Assembly: GCA_028023455.1 (NCBI GenBank)
Contig: JAQFVV010006270.1
Location: 5,172,834-5,236,833 of the forward strand
Direction of reading: 5' to 3'
Length of the DNA: 64,000 nt
Origin: Epiperipatus broadwayi
Taxonomy: Eukaryota; Onychophora; Udeonychophora; Euonychophora; Peripatidae
Shown here: positions 35,486 through 48,085 of the stretch, one piece after another
Position numbering within the stretch: position 1 is the stretch's first letter
Layout: every line of letters starts with the position of its first letter
Notes under the pieces: model-generated
What the model saw: the letters and a program-made list of their open reading frames with translations, nothing else
Told to the model about the DNA's origin: nothing
Database searches by the model: none
Position numbers and translations under genes: made by a program

Positions 35486-35816
35486 CACTAATAAATGTAT
35501 AATACTTTCATCAACTTTCTTCAATTTTTTGTCTTCATCTTAGAAGAGCACTGAGAAAAGATAAATTAGCTTCTCATTCTTAAAATTTAAAAACAATATA
35601 TATGTGAATGTGTACATCTGAGTGTTAATATTTTTTACAGGAGTTCTCCAATATATTTTACAAATAAATTTTTGTTATGACGTCATCAAGAAAAATACTA
35701 ATTAGAAACTGGCTTTCCATTGGCAATGCTAGTTTCTAATCGCTACTTGGATTGGTTACATTATAACTTAAATTTGCCTATAAAATATTTGGAGAATTCT
35801 TGTTAAAATTATTAAT

Positions 35817-36020
35817 ATAATATTAATATCATCTATATTCTTTATTATTTTTTACAATGCTTTTTTACAACCCACTATTGACAGTTTCGATTGCCCCCGC
35901 AATCTTCTTCAGAACTAAGTAGTTCTGATCAAGATTTCTGGGGCAATCGAAACTGTCAATAATGGGTTGAAAAAGGCATTGTAAAAAGTAATAAAGAATA
36001 TAGAAGATATTAATATTATA
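35817..36020. repeat. Near-perfect palindrome, about 100-bp arms
   Basis: Left arm 35817-35917 and right arm 35919-36020 are reverse complements with few mismatches and almost no spacer (centre AACTAAGTAGTT). Each arm contains GGGCAATCGAAACTGTCAAT. The shape matches the inverted dimers of HH1 and HH2, and a hammerhead-like sequence is present (next entry). Confidence 0.8.
35870..35923 (-). ncRNA. Possible hammerhead of a third family (HH3)
   Basis: Minus strand: CUGAAGA (fits CUGANGA), one extra A, stem II GAUUGC/GCAAUC, GAAA, then CUGUC with a GUC cleavage triplet. Stem I can be drawn as GUU/AAU plus ACUAC/GUGGGU around an internal loop. The extra A and a one-base stem III loop are irregular. 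The plus-strand arm has CUGAUCA, a broken box. Confidence 0.4.
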
Positions 36021-36304
36021 TGGATTTGGCAATGCAATAAGAAAGATAAAGTTATAAAATTATTAATACTTATATCTAAAAGTCTGTAAAAATCTTTTAA
36101 TTGGTGTTGCTGTTATTGTTATTATTATTTCAGTGTATTAAATCTTTTTGAAATTTTTTACATTTTATTTCCTAAGTGATCAAAATTCAACCCATAAACT
36201 TAATGACAGAAAACTATTCTTATTTAAATACCTCTCATTCAATCGGTATAATCTTGAACTGACCTGGATCATTTAATTTTTTTTACTATGATGAAGTGAA
36301 AAGT

Positions 36305-36594
36305 CAATAAACATCACATGACCACCACTTCTTATGCTTGTGTATAACTGTTGTTAAAACAGGCAAAACTCACTATACGTATTGCCACACACAGCAAGAT
36401 AGAGTAATCAATGGATGACAGAAGGCATGTGCATAAAATCCCCATCTAGTGCCTATTCATCCAATATCCCCAGACTAGTTTCTGGCTTGTGGCCTTTGTC
36501 AGTGAGGATTTTATGCATAAGCCTTCTGGCATCCATTGATTACTCTAGCTTGCTTTGTTTGGCAATACGTATAGTGAGTTTTGCTGGTTTAATA
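36305..36594. mobile_element. HH1 element, 290 bp
   Basis: 11-bp target duplication AAGTGAAAAGT at 36294-36304 and 36595-36605. It starts with the inverted HH1 tail (AAACATCACATGACCACC). Two facing arms of GAGTAATCAATGGATG...TGTGCATAAAATCC follow. A minus-strand ribozyme relic lies near 36455-36508 (CUGACAA in place of CUGAUGA, GAAA kept). Confidence 0.88.
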
Positions 36595-36605
36595 AAGTGA
36601 AAAGT

Positions 36606-37350
36606 GTAAGATTTTTGAAATTTAATATTATATATGAAGTATTACTGTAAATATACTTTTTTTTTGTCTTGCATCAATATAATTTTATGGTTTTAACTAA
36701 AATTTTGTGTAAGATTTAGGACATTTTATATTTATGAGCATTGATATATACATTTATTTACTTTTGGGATTAATTAATTAACATCTGTCATTATTGTATT
36801 ATAATTATTGATTTCTTATAATAATTTGTTCTCATTATTTCAACTATTATTTTAAACTTATGTTTCAATAAGGTTTAACTCTCACATTGATTTCTTAAAA
36901 TCTATATTTATAGCCAGACCTCCTCTGCTTTCATTAATATGCACTGCTCTGTTTTCTACCTTCTTCCCATTATACTTTTGTGATATTCTGCTAATGACTT
37001 TATCTAAAAATATTGCATTTACTATATACAATGCAATTTCTCACTGGATAACTCTCCATTCTCTTTCAATTTTTGATATGTGTATAACTATCCCTCTTCC
37101 CAATTCAATTAAGGGTCACCCAATTGTGAGTAAATCTTCTAATCATTTAATTTTAAATCCCTTTTTACATAATAAAATTTATATCATTTTTGTTTTACAA
37201 TAATTGTGAATCTTTCATCAGTTCTTAGACCTTCTAATAATTATAAAAGTTATTACCATCTCTTGTTTGAAAACGAAGAAAATGGGTGCTAATATATTCC
37301 ACACAGTAAAGCTGAGTTCATATAAATTCTTAAATAATATTTACTAAGGC
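36606..37350. other. AT-rich intronic sequence, nothing recognised
   Basis: No supported gene. The open frame at 36994-37203 has no recognisable similarity. Confidence 0.5.
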
Positions 37351-37450
37351 TGTAAACCTCAAGAATATGCGCATGAAAATGCGAAGGTAGGGACCTCTAC
37401 AGGTCTTACCACAAGCTTTCTTCCAAAGCGTAATCAATGTGCGTTTAAAT
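37350..37450 (-). mobile_element. Foldback family F copy (single arm)
   Basis: It matches one arm of the palindrome at 52683-52914 (GGGACCTCTACAGGT, AATATGCGCATGAAAATGCG, and AATCAATGTGCGTTT at the end). Diverged. A third copy is at 42357-42470. Confidence 0.7.
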
Positions 37451-37924
37451 AAATTTATAAATGCTTAAACTGTATTAACAGCTACATTTCTGCAGATCAA
37501 AATACATCTAATAATCCTTCTTTAAATAATAACAAATTAATAACTAATTCTCAACTTATTATTGATAATTATTTCTCTGTAGATAATATTTCATGAAATA
37601 GGCCTACCTCCTCTAAAGACAATTCTTTCTTTCACTATAATTATATCAACTTAAAAATTAGATATATTAATCTTTAACTTGGATTAAAGTTTATATCTGT
37701 GCTAGAGAAAAATCTCTAGTTTAATAAATAATTATTATTAATATAATATCTGTGCTAGAGAAAATCTCTAGTTTAATAAATGATTATTATTAATATAATA
37801 ATCATTACGTGTTTATCAAAAAAGTTGATAACGTAAAAGTTGGGAGAGGAGTAAATTGACGCTTGAAAATAAAAATGAAACAATTTGCTCTACATAAATA
37901 CTCTTCATGTAATAAAGATATATA

Positions 37925-38010
37925 TGACAGATGATGACCTGGACCAACTGATGAGTGCTGGTTCAGCACGAAATGCAGCTTGGGGGTTATTTGTTTTTTA
38001 TTGAATCTTT
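37925..38010 (+). mobile_element. HH2 fragment carrying a ribozyme
   Basis: A short isolated HH2 piece. It aligns with the 60-70 bp around the hammerhead of the 9.4-kb element and loses similarity outside. Ends not defined. Confidence 0.65.
37934..37990 (+). ncRNA. Type I hammerhead ribozyme motif (HH2)
   Basis: CUGAUGA at 37948-37954 and GAAA at 37970-37973 are both intact. Stem II is a perfect five pairs, GUGCU/AGCAC, with a GGUUC loop, including the standard G-C base pair next to the core. Stem I is CCAA/UUGG inside and AUGACC/GGUUAU outside around a UGGA/G internal loop. The outer stem differs in sequence from the 9.5-kb copy yet still pairs. Weak point: the segment between GAAA and UUGG is only UGCAGC, so stem III and the UH cleavage dinucleotide look shortened. 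Confidence 0.75.
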
Positions 38011-38754
38011 ATTTATATGAAATTATTTATGAAATAAAAAAGAATGGAGAAATATGGAAAGTTGTCTATCTATGAAAAATATTAAATTTTGTTATTATTT
38101 TGGATATTCTACAATTCATCTCTCTCGCTTATATATATATAATGGTAATTGAAATATCTCTGTGCTGTAAAATCTTGTTGTTTGTTCTTCAAATATAAAT
38201 AAATAACAATGGTATTTCTTATAAAGATCGAGATACTCCATGTCCCTTTCTAACACCCAATAAATATATTCATACCGAGTTCATCATTTTGACAGATTCT
38301 AATTATATTAGAAATGATATTTCTACCCTCATTGGAACTGATTATAATAATATTCCTGTTGATACATTTAATAAATCATCATCATGTACAAACTTTGACT
38401 AAAGATCACATTGGCACTCACTCTCTCATTGGTGAGATAAACGAAGGCAGAGCACCCACTCCTTTTATCTGTAATAAGAATAGAGTCCTTATCCATATTG
38501 CCAAAAAATAAAGCATACACCATTATTTAGTTTTAAAACTTCATCACAAATAAAATGTGTTTCTTAATTTGAAAATAAATCAAGAGATTGTTCTCCCACA
38601 ATTCAAATAAAAAGTATATATAATTTGTTGAATGATTGTAATAAATTTTATCCAAATGCACATTTATTTCATTAGAATATTGATAAGCCCATTTCCATTG
38701 TAAAGGCTTATTTCACAAGAGAAAATTTACCTACATTTTTCAAAATCAAAACAT
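38011..38754 (+). other. AT-rich; possible coding relic near 38220-38510
   Basis: Discontinuous plus-strand frames read RDTPCPFLTPNKYIHTEF, ILTDSNYIRNDISTLIGTDY and GEINEGRAPTPFICNKN. Composition looks protein-like, but I cannot assign it. A LINE ORF relic is a possibility only. Confidence 0.3.
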
Positions 38755-39385
38755 GTGTTACTGATAAAACTCTATCAGCTTATCGACATTTTGAACAATG
38801 TAATTGGTCAGATTATTAATACAGATGGAAACATAATGGATGAAATTAATCATAGAATTAAACTTGGTTGGACTGCTTTTGTTAGAAATAACTTGATACT
38901 AAAAGGAAATATGTCTATGTGTTTGAAAAGGAAGGTTTTTAATAAATGTGTTTTACCAGTTTTTACTTATGGATCTGAGACTTGGATACCTAATATAAGA
39001 GCAATACAAAGACCTCAGACCACTCAAAGAAGTATGGAGAGATGCAGGTTGGGAGTAACAAGAAGAGATCGAAAACGCAATATATAGGTAAGAGAACAAA
39101 CAGGTGTTACTGACCTCATTGAAAAAATTACAAGACTAAAATGGAGTTGGGCTAGATATATTGCTAGAAGAGATGATAATATATGGACACCTAAAATCTT
39201 AAGCTGGATTCCAGGAGATTGTAAAAGACCCAGAAAGAGACCACATGTGAGATGGATGGATGAAATAAGAAAGTGTGCAGGGGTGATGTGGAGAAGAGAA
39301 GCTAAAGATTGGAGAAGATGGATTGAACTTGGAAAGTCCTTCAACCTGCAGTGGATTGATAATGGTTGATGATGATGATGATGAA
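38755..39385 (+). pseudogene. RTE-like LINE, 3' fragment
   Basis: Plus strand. It reads NRIKLGW..F...L and CLKRKVFNKCVLPVFTYGSE, then MERCRLGVTRRDRKRN, a stop at 39086, then VREQTGVTDLIEKITRLKW, RPRKRPHVRWMDEI and DWRRWIELGKSFNLQWIDNG. This is the classic C-terminal half of RTE-type LINE proteins, missing the endonuclease and RT core. The end GATGATGATGATGATG at 39365-39381 is the typical RTE terminal repeat. 5'-truncated and carrying one in-frame stop. Confidence 0.85.
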
Positions 39386-39578
39386 ATCACAACTAAAAGA
39401 AAATTGCTAGATTTAAGTCTTATTTTATATCAAATCCTCAAATCAACATTGGCTGTGTTGAAAAACACTAAGATGTCCTCTTGCCTTGGCATAAATAAAG
39501 ATAATCAAATAAAAATCATTTTCATTTCACTAAAGCTCACAAAAATTATTATTTTCAGCTTCTCAATACCCTTTAAGT

Positions 39579-40077
39579 CAGTGGTCTTCAACCTTTTCAC
39601 ACCTGCGGACCGGTAAAAATAAGGATAAGGTTTCGCAGACCGGCAAAAATAAGGATAAGGTTTCCACAAACCGGCAGAAGTCTATAGATAAATTTTCTTA
39701 AAGATGTAAACTGCTTAGCCTTAGATGAAGTTATATATATATGGAGTTTGTATAATAAAAAACTTTTTTTTTTTTTTAATTTTGAATTTTTTTAGAAAAG
39801 TAATAAAAATTTAATTCTATCCCTCCCCCCTCCATAAACATCTGTGATAACTAGAAAAACAAATTAATTTATGTATGATTGATTAGATTTTGTTCCGTTT
39901 CTTTTTTTTAATCAGGTAAAAGTGTGATGAAAAAATAAATAAAAATTGTTTATATTAATTAAAAGTTTAAAATCTTATTATTTTGTTATTAAAAACTTTC
40001 TTGCCAATCTAGCGCGGACCAGCAAAAAACTTCTATGGACCGGTGCCGGGCCGCGGACCGGTGGTTGAAGACCACTG
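39579..40077. mobile_element. hAT-type non-autonomous element
   Basis: Terminal inverted repeats CAGTGGTCTTCAACC and GGTTGAAGACCACTG, a known hAT pattern, about 500 bp apart. Inside are repeated CGGACCGG-like motifs near both ends and a 24-bp repeated block with AAAAATAAGGATAAGG. No transposase. The 8-bp flanks (CTTTAAGT and CTACAATA) are only partly alike, so the target duplication has decayed or cannot be confirmed. Confidence 0.8.
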
Positions 40078-40935
40078 CTACAATAGTAGGTCTAAATATA
40101 ATTTGCTTTTATCCAATACTAAAAACAAGTATCATAAATATGTAATCTCCAATTTACTTTAAATATTAAATCATTTAACTTAAAAAAGTTCCTTGGAGAA
40201 TAATCTAAAAACAACAGTTACCTATTACAAAATAAACATAAACATCAGATCTTCCTGCTTCTATGTTTCTTTTCCCTCATCCAAAGACAGGGATTTAATT
40301 TCCCATAATTTTTGGCCTTGCCGTACATTAATTGCTTTTTTTCCATGGTACTTTATCTAATACATTAAGACTTCCAAAGTAGGTGGGGGTTTTTTTTTAG
40401 TTTTTTGTACTATATTTTTATTTAATATCTTCTCTTTCATTTTTTTCCCAATTCTTATTTATATTTACTTTACATTATTCTTTTCCTTTTTTTTTTAAGT
40501 ATCCACATTTTTTAAATTGCATTTTCTTTATTTGAAATTTCATTAAAATAATTTTATCTGTTTTTATGCTAATATTCAAGCAATGAACGCCAAAGGATTC
40601 CTTAAAACCTTTCTTCCAATCGGAAAATTTTGATTTTATATTTATGTCTAAAACATGGCTTGCAAATAACAAAAAAGCCAAATATTAGAGGATAATAGAT
40701 ATAGTTTTGTGCATAATAATATATCTTCATAGATTGCTTCCAAAAGCTATGATACTCTTGTAGCAATTGAATAGGATTTGATATGTAAATCCATATCTGT
40801 ATTTTCTTCTATAAGTGAATTTACTTGGTAGAAAATAACATTAAATAATATTTAAAAAAAATATTTTAGTTAATATATACATAAAACCTAATACTTTACT
40901 ATCTAAATTAAATGAGCTATTATATTCCTTTGAGG
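40078..40935. other. AT-rich intronic sequence, nothing recognised
   Basis: No supported feature. The minus-strand open frame at 40475-40681 has low-complexity Lys/Phe content. Confidence 0.5.
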
Positions 40936-41344
40936 GTTTTTTTTAAATTTTATATGACTTCCATTATTGGTGACTTTAATATTACTGATTTGCATTTTAT
41001 AACACCTCTCTGATTCTATCTTCAAAAGTTTCCAGAATGTTGCAATGTATTAATTTATTTAACCTCAAATAATATAATCCTATTAATTATAAATACTGAA
41101 CACTAGACTACATTTTAAATCAATTTTTCCACCATTAATTGTAATCTTATATTTTCTTTATCATTTTCTACTGATCTCGATCATTACCCAATCAAATTTC
41201 ATGTAAAAATTCATTATTCTAAGTTTATTGTCTTTTTATTTACTAGAAGGAATTACAGAAGAGAAGGTTATTTAGGTTTATATTTGAAATACTGTACTGT
41301 ACTCTAAATTTGGTTGAAATCCTGACTTCAACTGTTCTAATGCT

Positions 41345-41667
41345 CACAGAGACAAAGCTCTCCGTACAGTAGCACCACTCAGTACAAACCAGAGTAATCA
41401 ATGGATGCAGGAAGATTTGTGCTCAAAATCCCTATCTAGTGCCTATTCATTCAATATCCCCATACGAGTTTCTAACTGATGAAAGCCACAAGCTAGAAAC
41501 TAGACTGATGATATTACTAGATAGGAATTTTATGCACAAACTGTTCTGCATCCATTGATTACTCTGGCTTGCACTAAGTGGTGTTTACTATATGGAGAGT
41601 TTTGTCTCTGTGAAAAACAGCTTTGGTAAACATAAAGAATAGTGATCATGTGATGTTTGGTGGTTTT
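41345..41667. mobile_element. HH1 element, 323 bp
   Basis: A 15-bp target duplication, AACTGTTCTAATGCT / AACTCTTCTAATGCT, at 41330-41344 and 41668-41682 inside LINE-B copy 2. It starts CACAGAGACAAAGCTCTCC and ends with the tail CATGTGATGTTTGGTGGTTTT. Both arms are present, with a partial ribozyme between. Confidence 0.9.
41476..41520 (+). ncRNA. Partial hammerhead (HH1)
   Basis: CUGAUGA and GAAA intact, stem II AGC/GCU intact. The 5' strand of stem I (CCUCA) is replaced by sequence from the opposite arm, and the cleavage triplet reads GAC. A recombined palindrome centre; not expected to cleave. Confidence 0.65.
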
Positions 41668-41814
41668 AACTCTTCTAATGCTATTTCAACAAAAATTGCT
41701 TCAATCATTTTCCTCCATAGTTCCCAGTAACTCTAAAAATTAATCAAAAGAAAATTATATCCCTGCAAACAATGTCTCAAACAAAAAATATCATTTTTTA
41801 TAATAACTTTATTA

Positions 41815-41865
41815 AAACAGGCAAAACTCTCCATACAGTAGTGATCATGTGATGTTTCATGGTTT
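41815..41865 (+). mobile_element. HH1 micro-copy, 51 bp
   Basis: Only the two ends remain: AAACAGGCAAAACTCTCC at the left and GATCATGTGATGTTTCATGG at the right, joined at ACAGTAGT. Flanked by a 13-bp duplication, AATAACTTTATTA / AATAACTTCATTA (41802-41814, 41866-41878). Confidence 0.8.
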
Positions 41866-42356
41866 AATAACTTCATTAATTTGAGATTAATCCAAAAAGT
41901 ACTTACAAGGCAGATTATGAGAAATTTATACAAAATATGAAATTAAATATTTCAAATAACTCCCAAAAATTCTGATATTTAATTAAAGAGTTGTTTCTGT
42001 GCTAAGTTATTGCCTGTTCTCTCTTTTATGCTTTTAACTGCTCTATAAAAAATATATTTATAGCAAAATTATCTTGGACATTAGCAAACTTTAATCCCCA
42101 ATTAATATGATTTCTTAGCTAATAAATCAATTGAAATTAATATCCTTATTTTTTCATGTCATAGAAAATCAGAGTAGGTTTGATTTCATTTATTTTGACA
42201 TATCTAAAACCTTTGATAAAAATGACCATATCATTTTTCTAATTTTACATAATTTATTATTTCAAAATCTCTAATTACATGGTTTGATATTTATATATTG
42301 TGAAACTGCTTTTGTTAAATAAAATGATATCTTCACTCTATTCTTGCTTTATTGGA

Positions 42357-42470
42357 GTTCCCCTCTTTTCTTCCAAGAGTAAGCTTGTGGTTTTAAGACC
42401 TGTAGAGGTCCCTCCTATCGCATTTTATATGCATGTGATTGAGGCTACAGCCTTAATGAATATTATTAAT
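42357..42470 (+). mobile_element. Foldback family F copy in LINE-B copy 2
   Basis: CCCCTCTTTTCTTCCAAGAG, AAGCTTGTGGTTTTAAGACC and GTAGAGGTCCCTCCTATCGC match one arm and the centre of 52683-52914. It interrupts the RT palm right after IGVP. Confidence 0.75.
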
Positions 42471-42849
42471 GATCTTATGGATAATATAAAATATTCGCAC
42501 CTTCTCTGTTATGCTAATGATTGTAAATTTTCAGATGCATTAATTCCTTTTCTGATTACAAATTGATATAAATAATTTTACAACATGATGCACCAACAAT
42601 AAAATTGTGATTAATAAAACAAAAATTGCCCCTTCGTCTCCTATGTAAAATAAATGTTCGAAATTTTACAATTCCCCTATTTTATTTCTGATTTTAAAAT
42701 CATTTCTAAATATAATCAGAACATTTAGGAAATACTTTTCTAAATCATAGTGAATAAGGCTTTTAAAATAATGGGGATCATACACAGAAAGATAAAATAT
42801 TTAATCAATCAATTAGATATGAACTTTTCTTCTCCTTGATTCTTCTTTA

Positions 42850-42914
42850 TAAACAATGAAAAACTTTCCATACAGTAGTGCAAGTATAAGAGATGGTGAT
42901 CATGTGATGCTTAA
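42850..42914 (+). mobile_element. HH1 micro-copy, 65 bp
   Basis: Exact 13-bp duplication TGATTCTTCTTTA at 42837-42849 and 42915-42927. Content: AAAACTTTCCATACAGTAG fused to AAGTATAAGAGATGGTGATC and the tail. Arms and ribozyme are absent. Confidence 0.85.
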
Positions 42915-43344
42915 TGATTCTTCTTTACTAGAATTTGTTTCAATATCTGGAATTTAAATATTAAAAGAGATATACAAAAAATTTAATCTGTACTTGCTAG
43001 ATATTCTAAATATAATTGCTTTAATGACTATTTTAACATTTCTTTGATGCAAAGAAAAAAATCAGAGACATTGCATTTTTACATAAGGTCACCTCTCAAT
43101 TTATAATTATCTCAGAGTTGCTTTCAAATATATTTTCCCATCTCTATTAATATTATATCAAATCACCCAACATTTTAAATGTAATTCATTGTCATTCAGA
43201 TACCCTCAGATTTAATTAAAATATAACTTATAATTTCATCACCTATACATCTATTTTTTCTTTCCAAATTTTTGTCTCTATCTCCCTTTATCACTAATTC
43301 AGTTATAATTGTTGTGTTTGTTTTATTTAAAATATACATTCTGT

Positions 43345-44276
<932 letters not shown>

Positions 44277-44294
44277 TATTATCATTGTTGCTGC

Positions 44295-44295
<1 letters not shown>

Positions 44296-44344
<49 letters not shown>
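44296..44344 (+). repeat. (ATT)n microsatellite
   Basis: About 16 units, directly abutting LINE-B copy 3. Confidence 0.95.
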
Positions 44345-44346
<2 letters not shown>

Positions 44347-45555
44347 TAATAGATCACCTGAAACTAATCTTCTATTATTACTTAATCACATTACTAATGC
44401 CTTTGAGAATCAATGTCATCTATATGGTGTCCATTTTGATCTATCCAAAGCATTTAATAAAGTGAATAAAATGTACAAATTAGGGTTTCCTCTTAATTTG
44501 AATAAATGGTTTGAATCTTTTATTAGGAAAAGAATGGCTTATGTGAAATTTAATAACAAGTCTAATCCATACTATTGTAATCTAGAAGTACCTTAAGTGA
44601 GTAATCTTATGCCTTATTACTTAACATTTACATAGATGATTTAAGGTAAAATTGGAATTTTCACAACTTTTTTGCTATGCAGAAAATTGTAAAATGTTCA
44701 GGAATATTAACTCAATTACTGACTGCATTCTTTTATAAAAACATATCAACAATTTTGTGAAATTGTGAAAAATAATATGTATATTAATATGGATAAATGT
44801 TCAACTGTTTCTTTTTTCAAAAATCTGAAATTTTAAAACTGTTATTATATTAAAGCCATAAAATAAATTTGGTTGATATCCAGAAAGATCTTGGCATTAT
44901 TTTTGTTAACAACGGGCCATTTTACCATCACATTGAAACTATGGTAAACAAAGCTTATAAAATTATGAATATAATTCTAAGACATGGTAGGCAATTTAAT
45001 AACTCTATAAAACATAAATAGTTTCTCTTTTTGGTTCTGCCTACTTTGGAATATGGATTTGTTGTTTGAAACCTAAGTTGCAAATGAAATATAAGAATTC
45101 AATTAGTCTACAATAAATTTTTTAAATACATTAAATTAAATAATCATTATCTATACCTATCTGTTAGAAGAAAGATCAGACATCTTAAATATTTATATAA
45201 CCTAATCACTCAAAAATTTATTTTAACAAGCAAAATCTCAAATATTACAAGTAATAAGTATTCACATAAAACACACACATCTAATTTATTTTGCGTTAAA
45301 GTTTGTCACTCTAACACATTAAAATCTTCTCCTTTGTTTTGTTTATCTAATACTTATAATCACGATTTTACTAACGATAATATTTTTATATTAGATTTTA
45401 AAACATTTATTACTAATCTTGCAATGACATATGGCATATAGACATATTCATATTTTGATATTTATACTTGCTTATTTATATTATTATATATTAATGATGG
45501 GAGAATTCTGTAATTGACTTAATTCTATAGTTTTGTATGGTAAATGAATTAAATT
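44345..45555 (+). pseudogene. LINE-B copy 3, 5'-truncated at RT
   Basis: It begins at the end of an ATT array with LPNRSPETNLLLL, equivalent to LPGRSAETNLM of copy 1. VHFDLSKAFNKVNK (RT block A), WFESFIRKRMAYVKF and a decayed remainder follow: IVNKAYKIMN-like (near 44950), LPTLEYGFVV, and an RRKIRHLKYLYNLI segment absent from copy 1. Many stops after 44595. Its end runs into ATT/ATC repeats at about 45560. Confidence 0.78.
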
Positions 45556-45915
45556 ACCATCAACATCATTATTGTTATTATTATTACTATTACTACTAGA
45601 ACTGTTATTATTATTATTATGATTATCATCATCATTATTATTATCATCATCATCATTATTATTGTTATTACTACTACTATTACTATTAGTAGTACTGTTA
45701 TTATTATCATCATTATTATTATCATCATCATCATCATTATTATTATTATCATTATTATTGTTATTATTATTATTATCATCATTATTATTGTTGTTGTTAT
45801 TATTATTTTATTACTACTATTACTAGTATTGTTATCATCATTATTATTATTACTACTAGTAGTAGTACTGTTGTTATTATTATTATTATAATCATCATCA
45901 TCATTATTGTTATTT
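45556..45915 (+). repeat. Degenerate trinucleotide array (ATT/ATC/ACT)
   Basis: Mixed ATT, ATC, ACT and AGT triplets in phase. Follows the end of LINE-B copy 3. Long open frames here are spurious. Confidence 0.95.
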
Positions 45916-45961
45916 AAATAATATTTATTTTCAAAGCGCAGATGATTTGAAATTAACTTAC

Positions 45962-46119
45962 GAGAGAGTGCAAGTCTCTCAGCGCTTGTGATTATTAATA
46001 GCCAATCAGATCGTAAATACTGGGACAACGATTTAACAAGAAAAGAATGGCGTTGTCCCAGTATTTACGATCTGATTGGCTATTAATAATCACAAGCGCT
46101 GAGAGACTTGCACTCTCTC
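45962..46119. repeat. Perfect 69-bp inverted repeat
   Basis: Arms 45962-46030 and 46051-46119 are exact reverse complements as read, separated by 20 bp (ATTTAACAAGAAAAGAATGG). Flanks are trinucleotide repeats. No ribozyme core boxes inside. The lack of mismatches implies a recent event or a cloning/assembly fold-back. Confidence 0.92.
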
Positions 46120-46120
46120 A

Positions 46121-46333
46121 TTATTGTTATTGTTATTATTACTCCTACTATTATTATTACTGTTATTATTATTATTATCATCATCATTATTATTATTACA
46201 ATAACTGTTGTTATTATTATCATCATCACCACTGATACTACTACTGCTACTACTACTGCTATTGCTGCTACTATTACTACTACTCCTACTCCTACTACTG
46301 ACTACTACTGTTATTATTATTATTATTATTATT
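46121..46333 (+). repeat. Degenerate trinucleotide array
   Basis: ATT/ACT/ATC triplets with CTG and CCT variants. Lies between the perfect palindrome and the next inverted-repeat element. Confidence 0.95.
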
Positions 46334-46734
46334 ATAACTGTAGCTTACTCCACTGCACATGTGCTTTACAGGTAGAACACTAATCATAATGAATATTCTC
46401 CTTTCCAAACACAAGATAAAGTCTTTTAAGAAGATAGAATGAATCCACCCTATCTTTTTCACCCAAACTATATATATAGGCAAATCTGAAGCATTTGGAG
46501 CTGAGAGCATGAAGATTTAATTAATCACTTTAAATTACTTATAATCTGATTTTTGTTGATGATACTTGGAAAATTTTTACTATTTACTATACATATAGTT
46601 TGGGTGAAAAAGATAGAGTAGATTCATTCTATCTTTTAAAAAGTCTTTATCTTGTGTTTGGAAAGGAGAGTATTCATTATAATAGCATTCAATCTGTAAA
46701 GCGGATGTGCAGTGGAGTAAGCTACAGTTATTAT
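46334..46734. mobile_element. Inverted-repeat element, about 145-bp arms
   Basis: Ends ACTGTAGCTTACTCCACTGC and GCAGTGGAGTAAGCTACAGT. Arms extend to about 46482 and from about 46595 with roughly 95% match. TTATTATTATA is present on both outer sides (11 bp) but may belong to the microsatellite. The 110-bp middle has no coding capacity. Confidence 0.75.
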
Positions 46735-46778
46735 TATAATTTATAAAAAAAACATCATGCTATATATATTAAATATTT

Positions 46779-48085
<1,307 letters not shown>

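Larger units (their letters stand above)
40940..43330 (+). pseudogene. LINE-B copy 2, decayed and interrupted
   Basis: Plus strand. TSIIGDFNITDLHF near 40960 is the endonuclease GDFN block. DHYPIKF and NYRREGYLGLYLKY (41190-41300) match DYKHGDYYGLYKAF of copy 1. After an HH1 insertion, FIYFDISKTFDK (42190) is RT block A. IGVP, then a foldback insertion (42357-42470), then INDLMDNIKYSHLLCYANDCK is the palm with YADD changed to YAND. VNKAFKIMGII (42745) aligns with INKAYRKMGCI. It seems to run up to the TGC/ATT repeats at 43340. At least four insertions and many stops. Confidence 0.75.

Noticed and set aside
38220-38511. Possible SGNH-type GDSN block (ILTDSNYIRN)
   Set aside because: One weak motif without the other blocks in a continuous frame; left as an unassigned coding relic.
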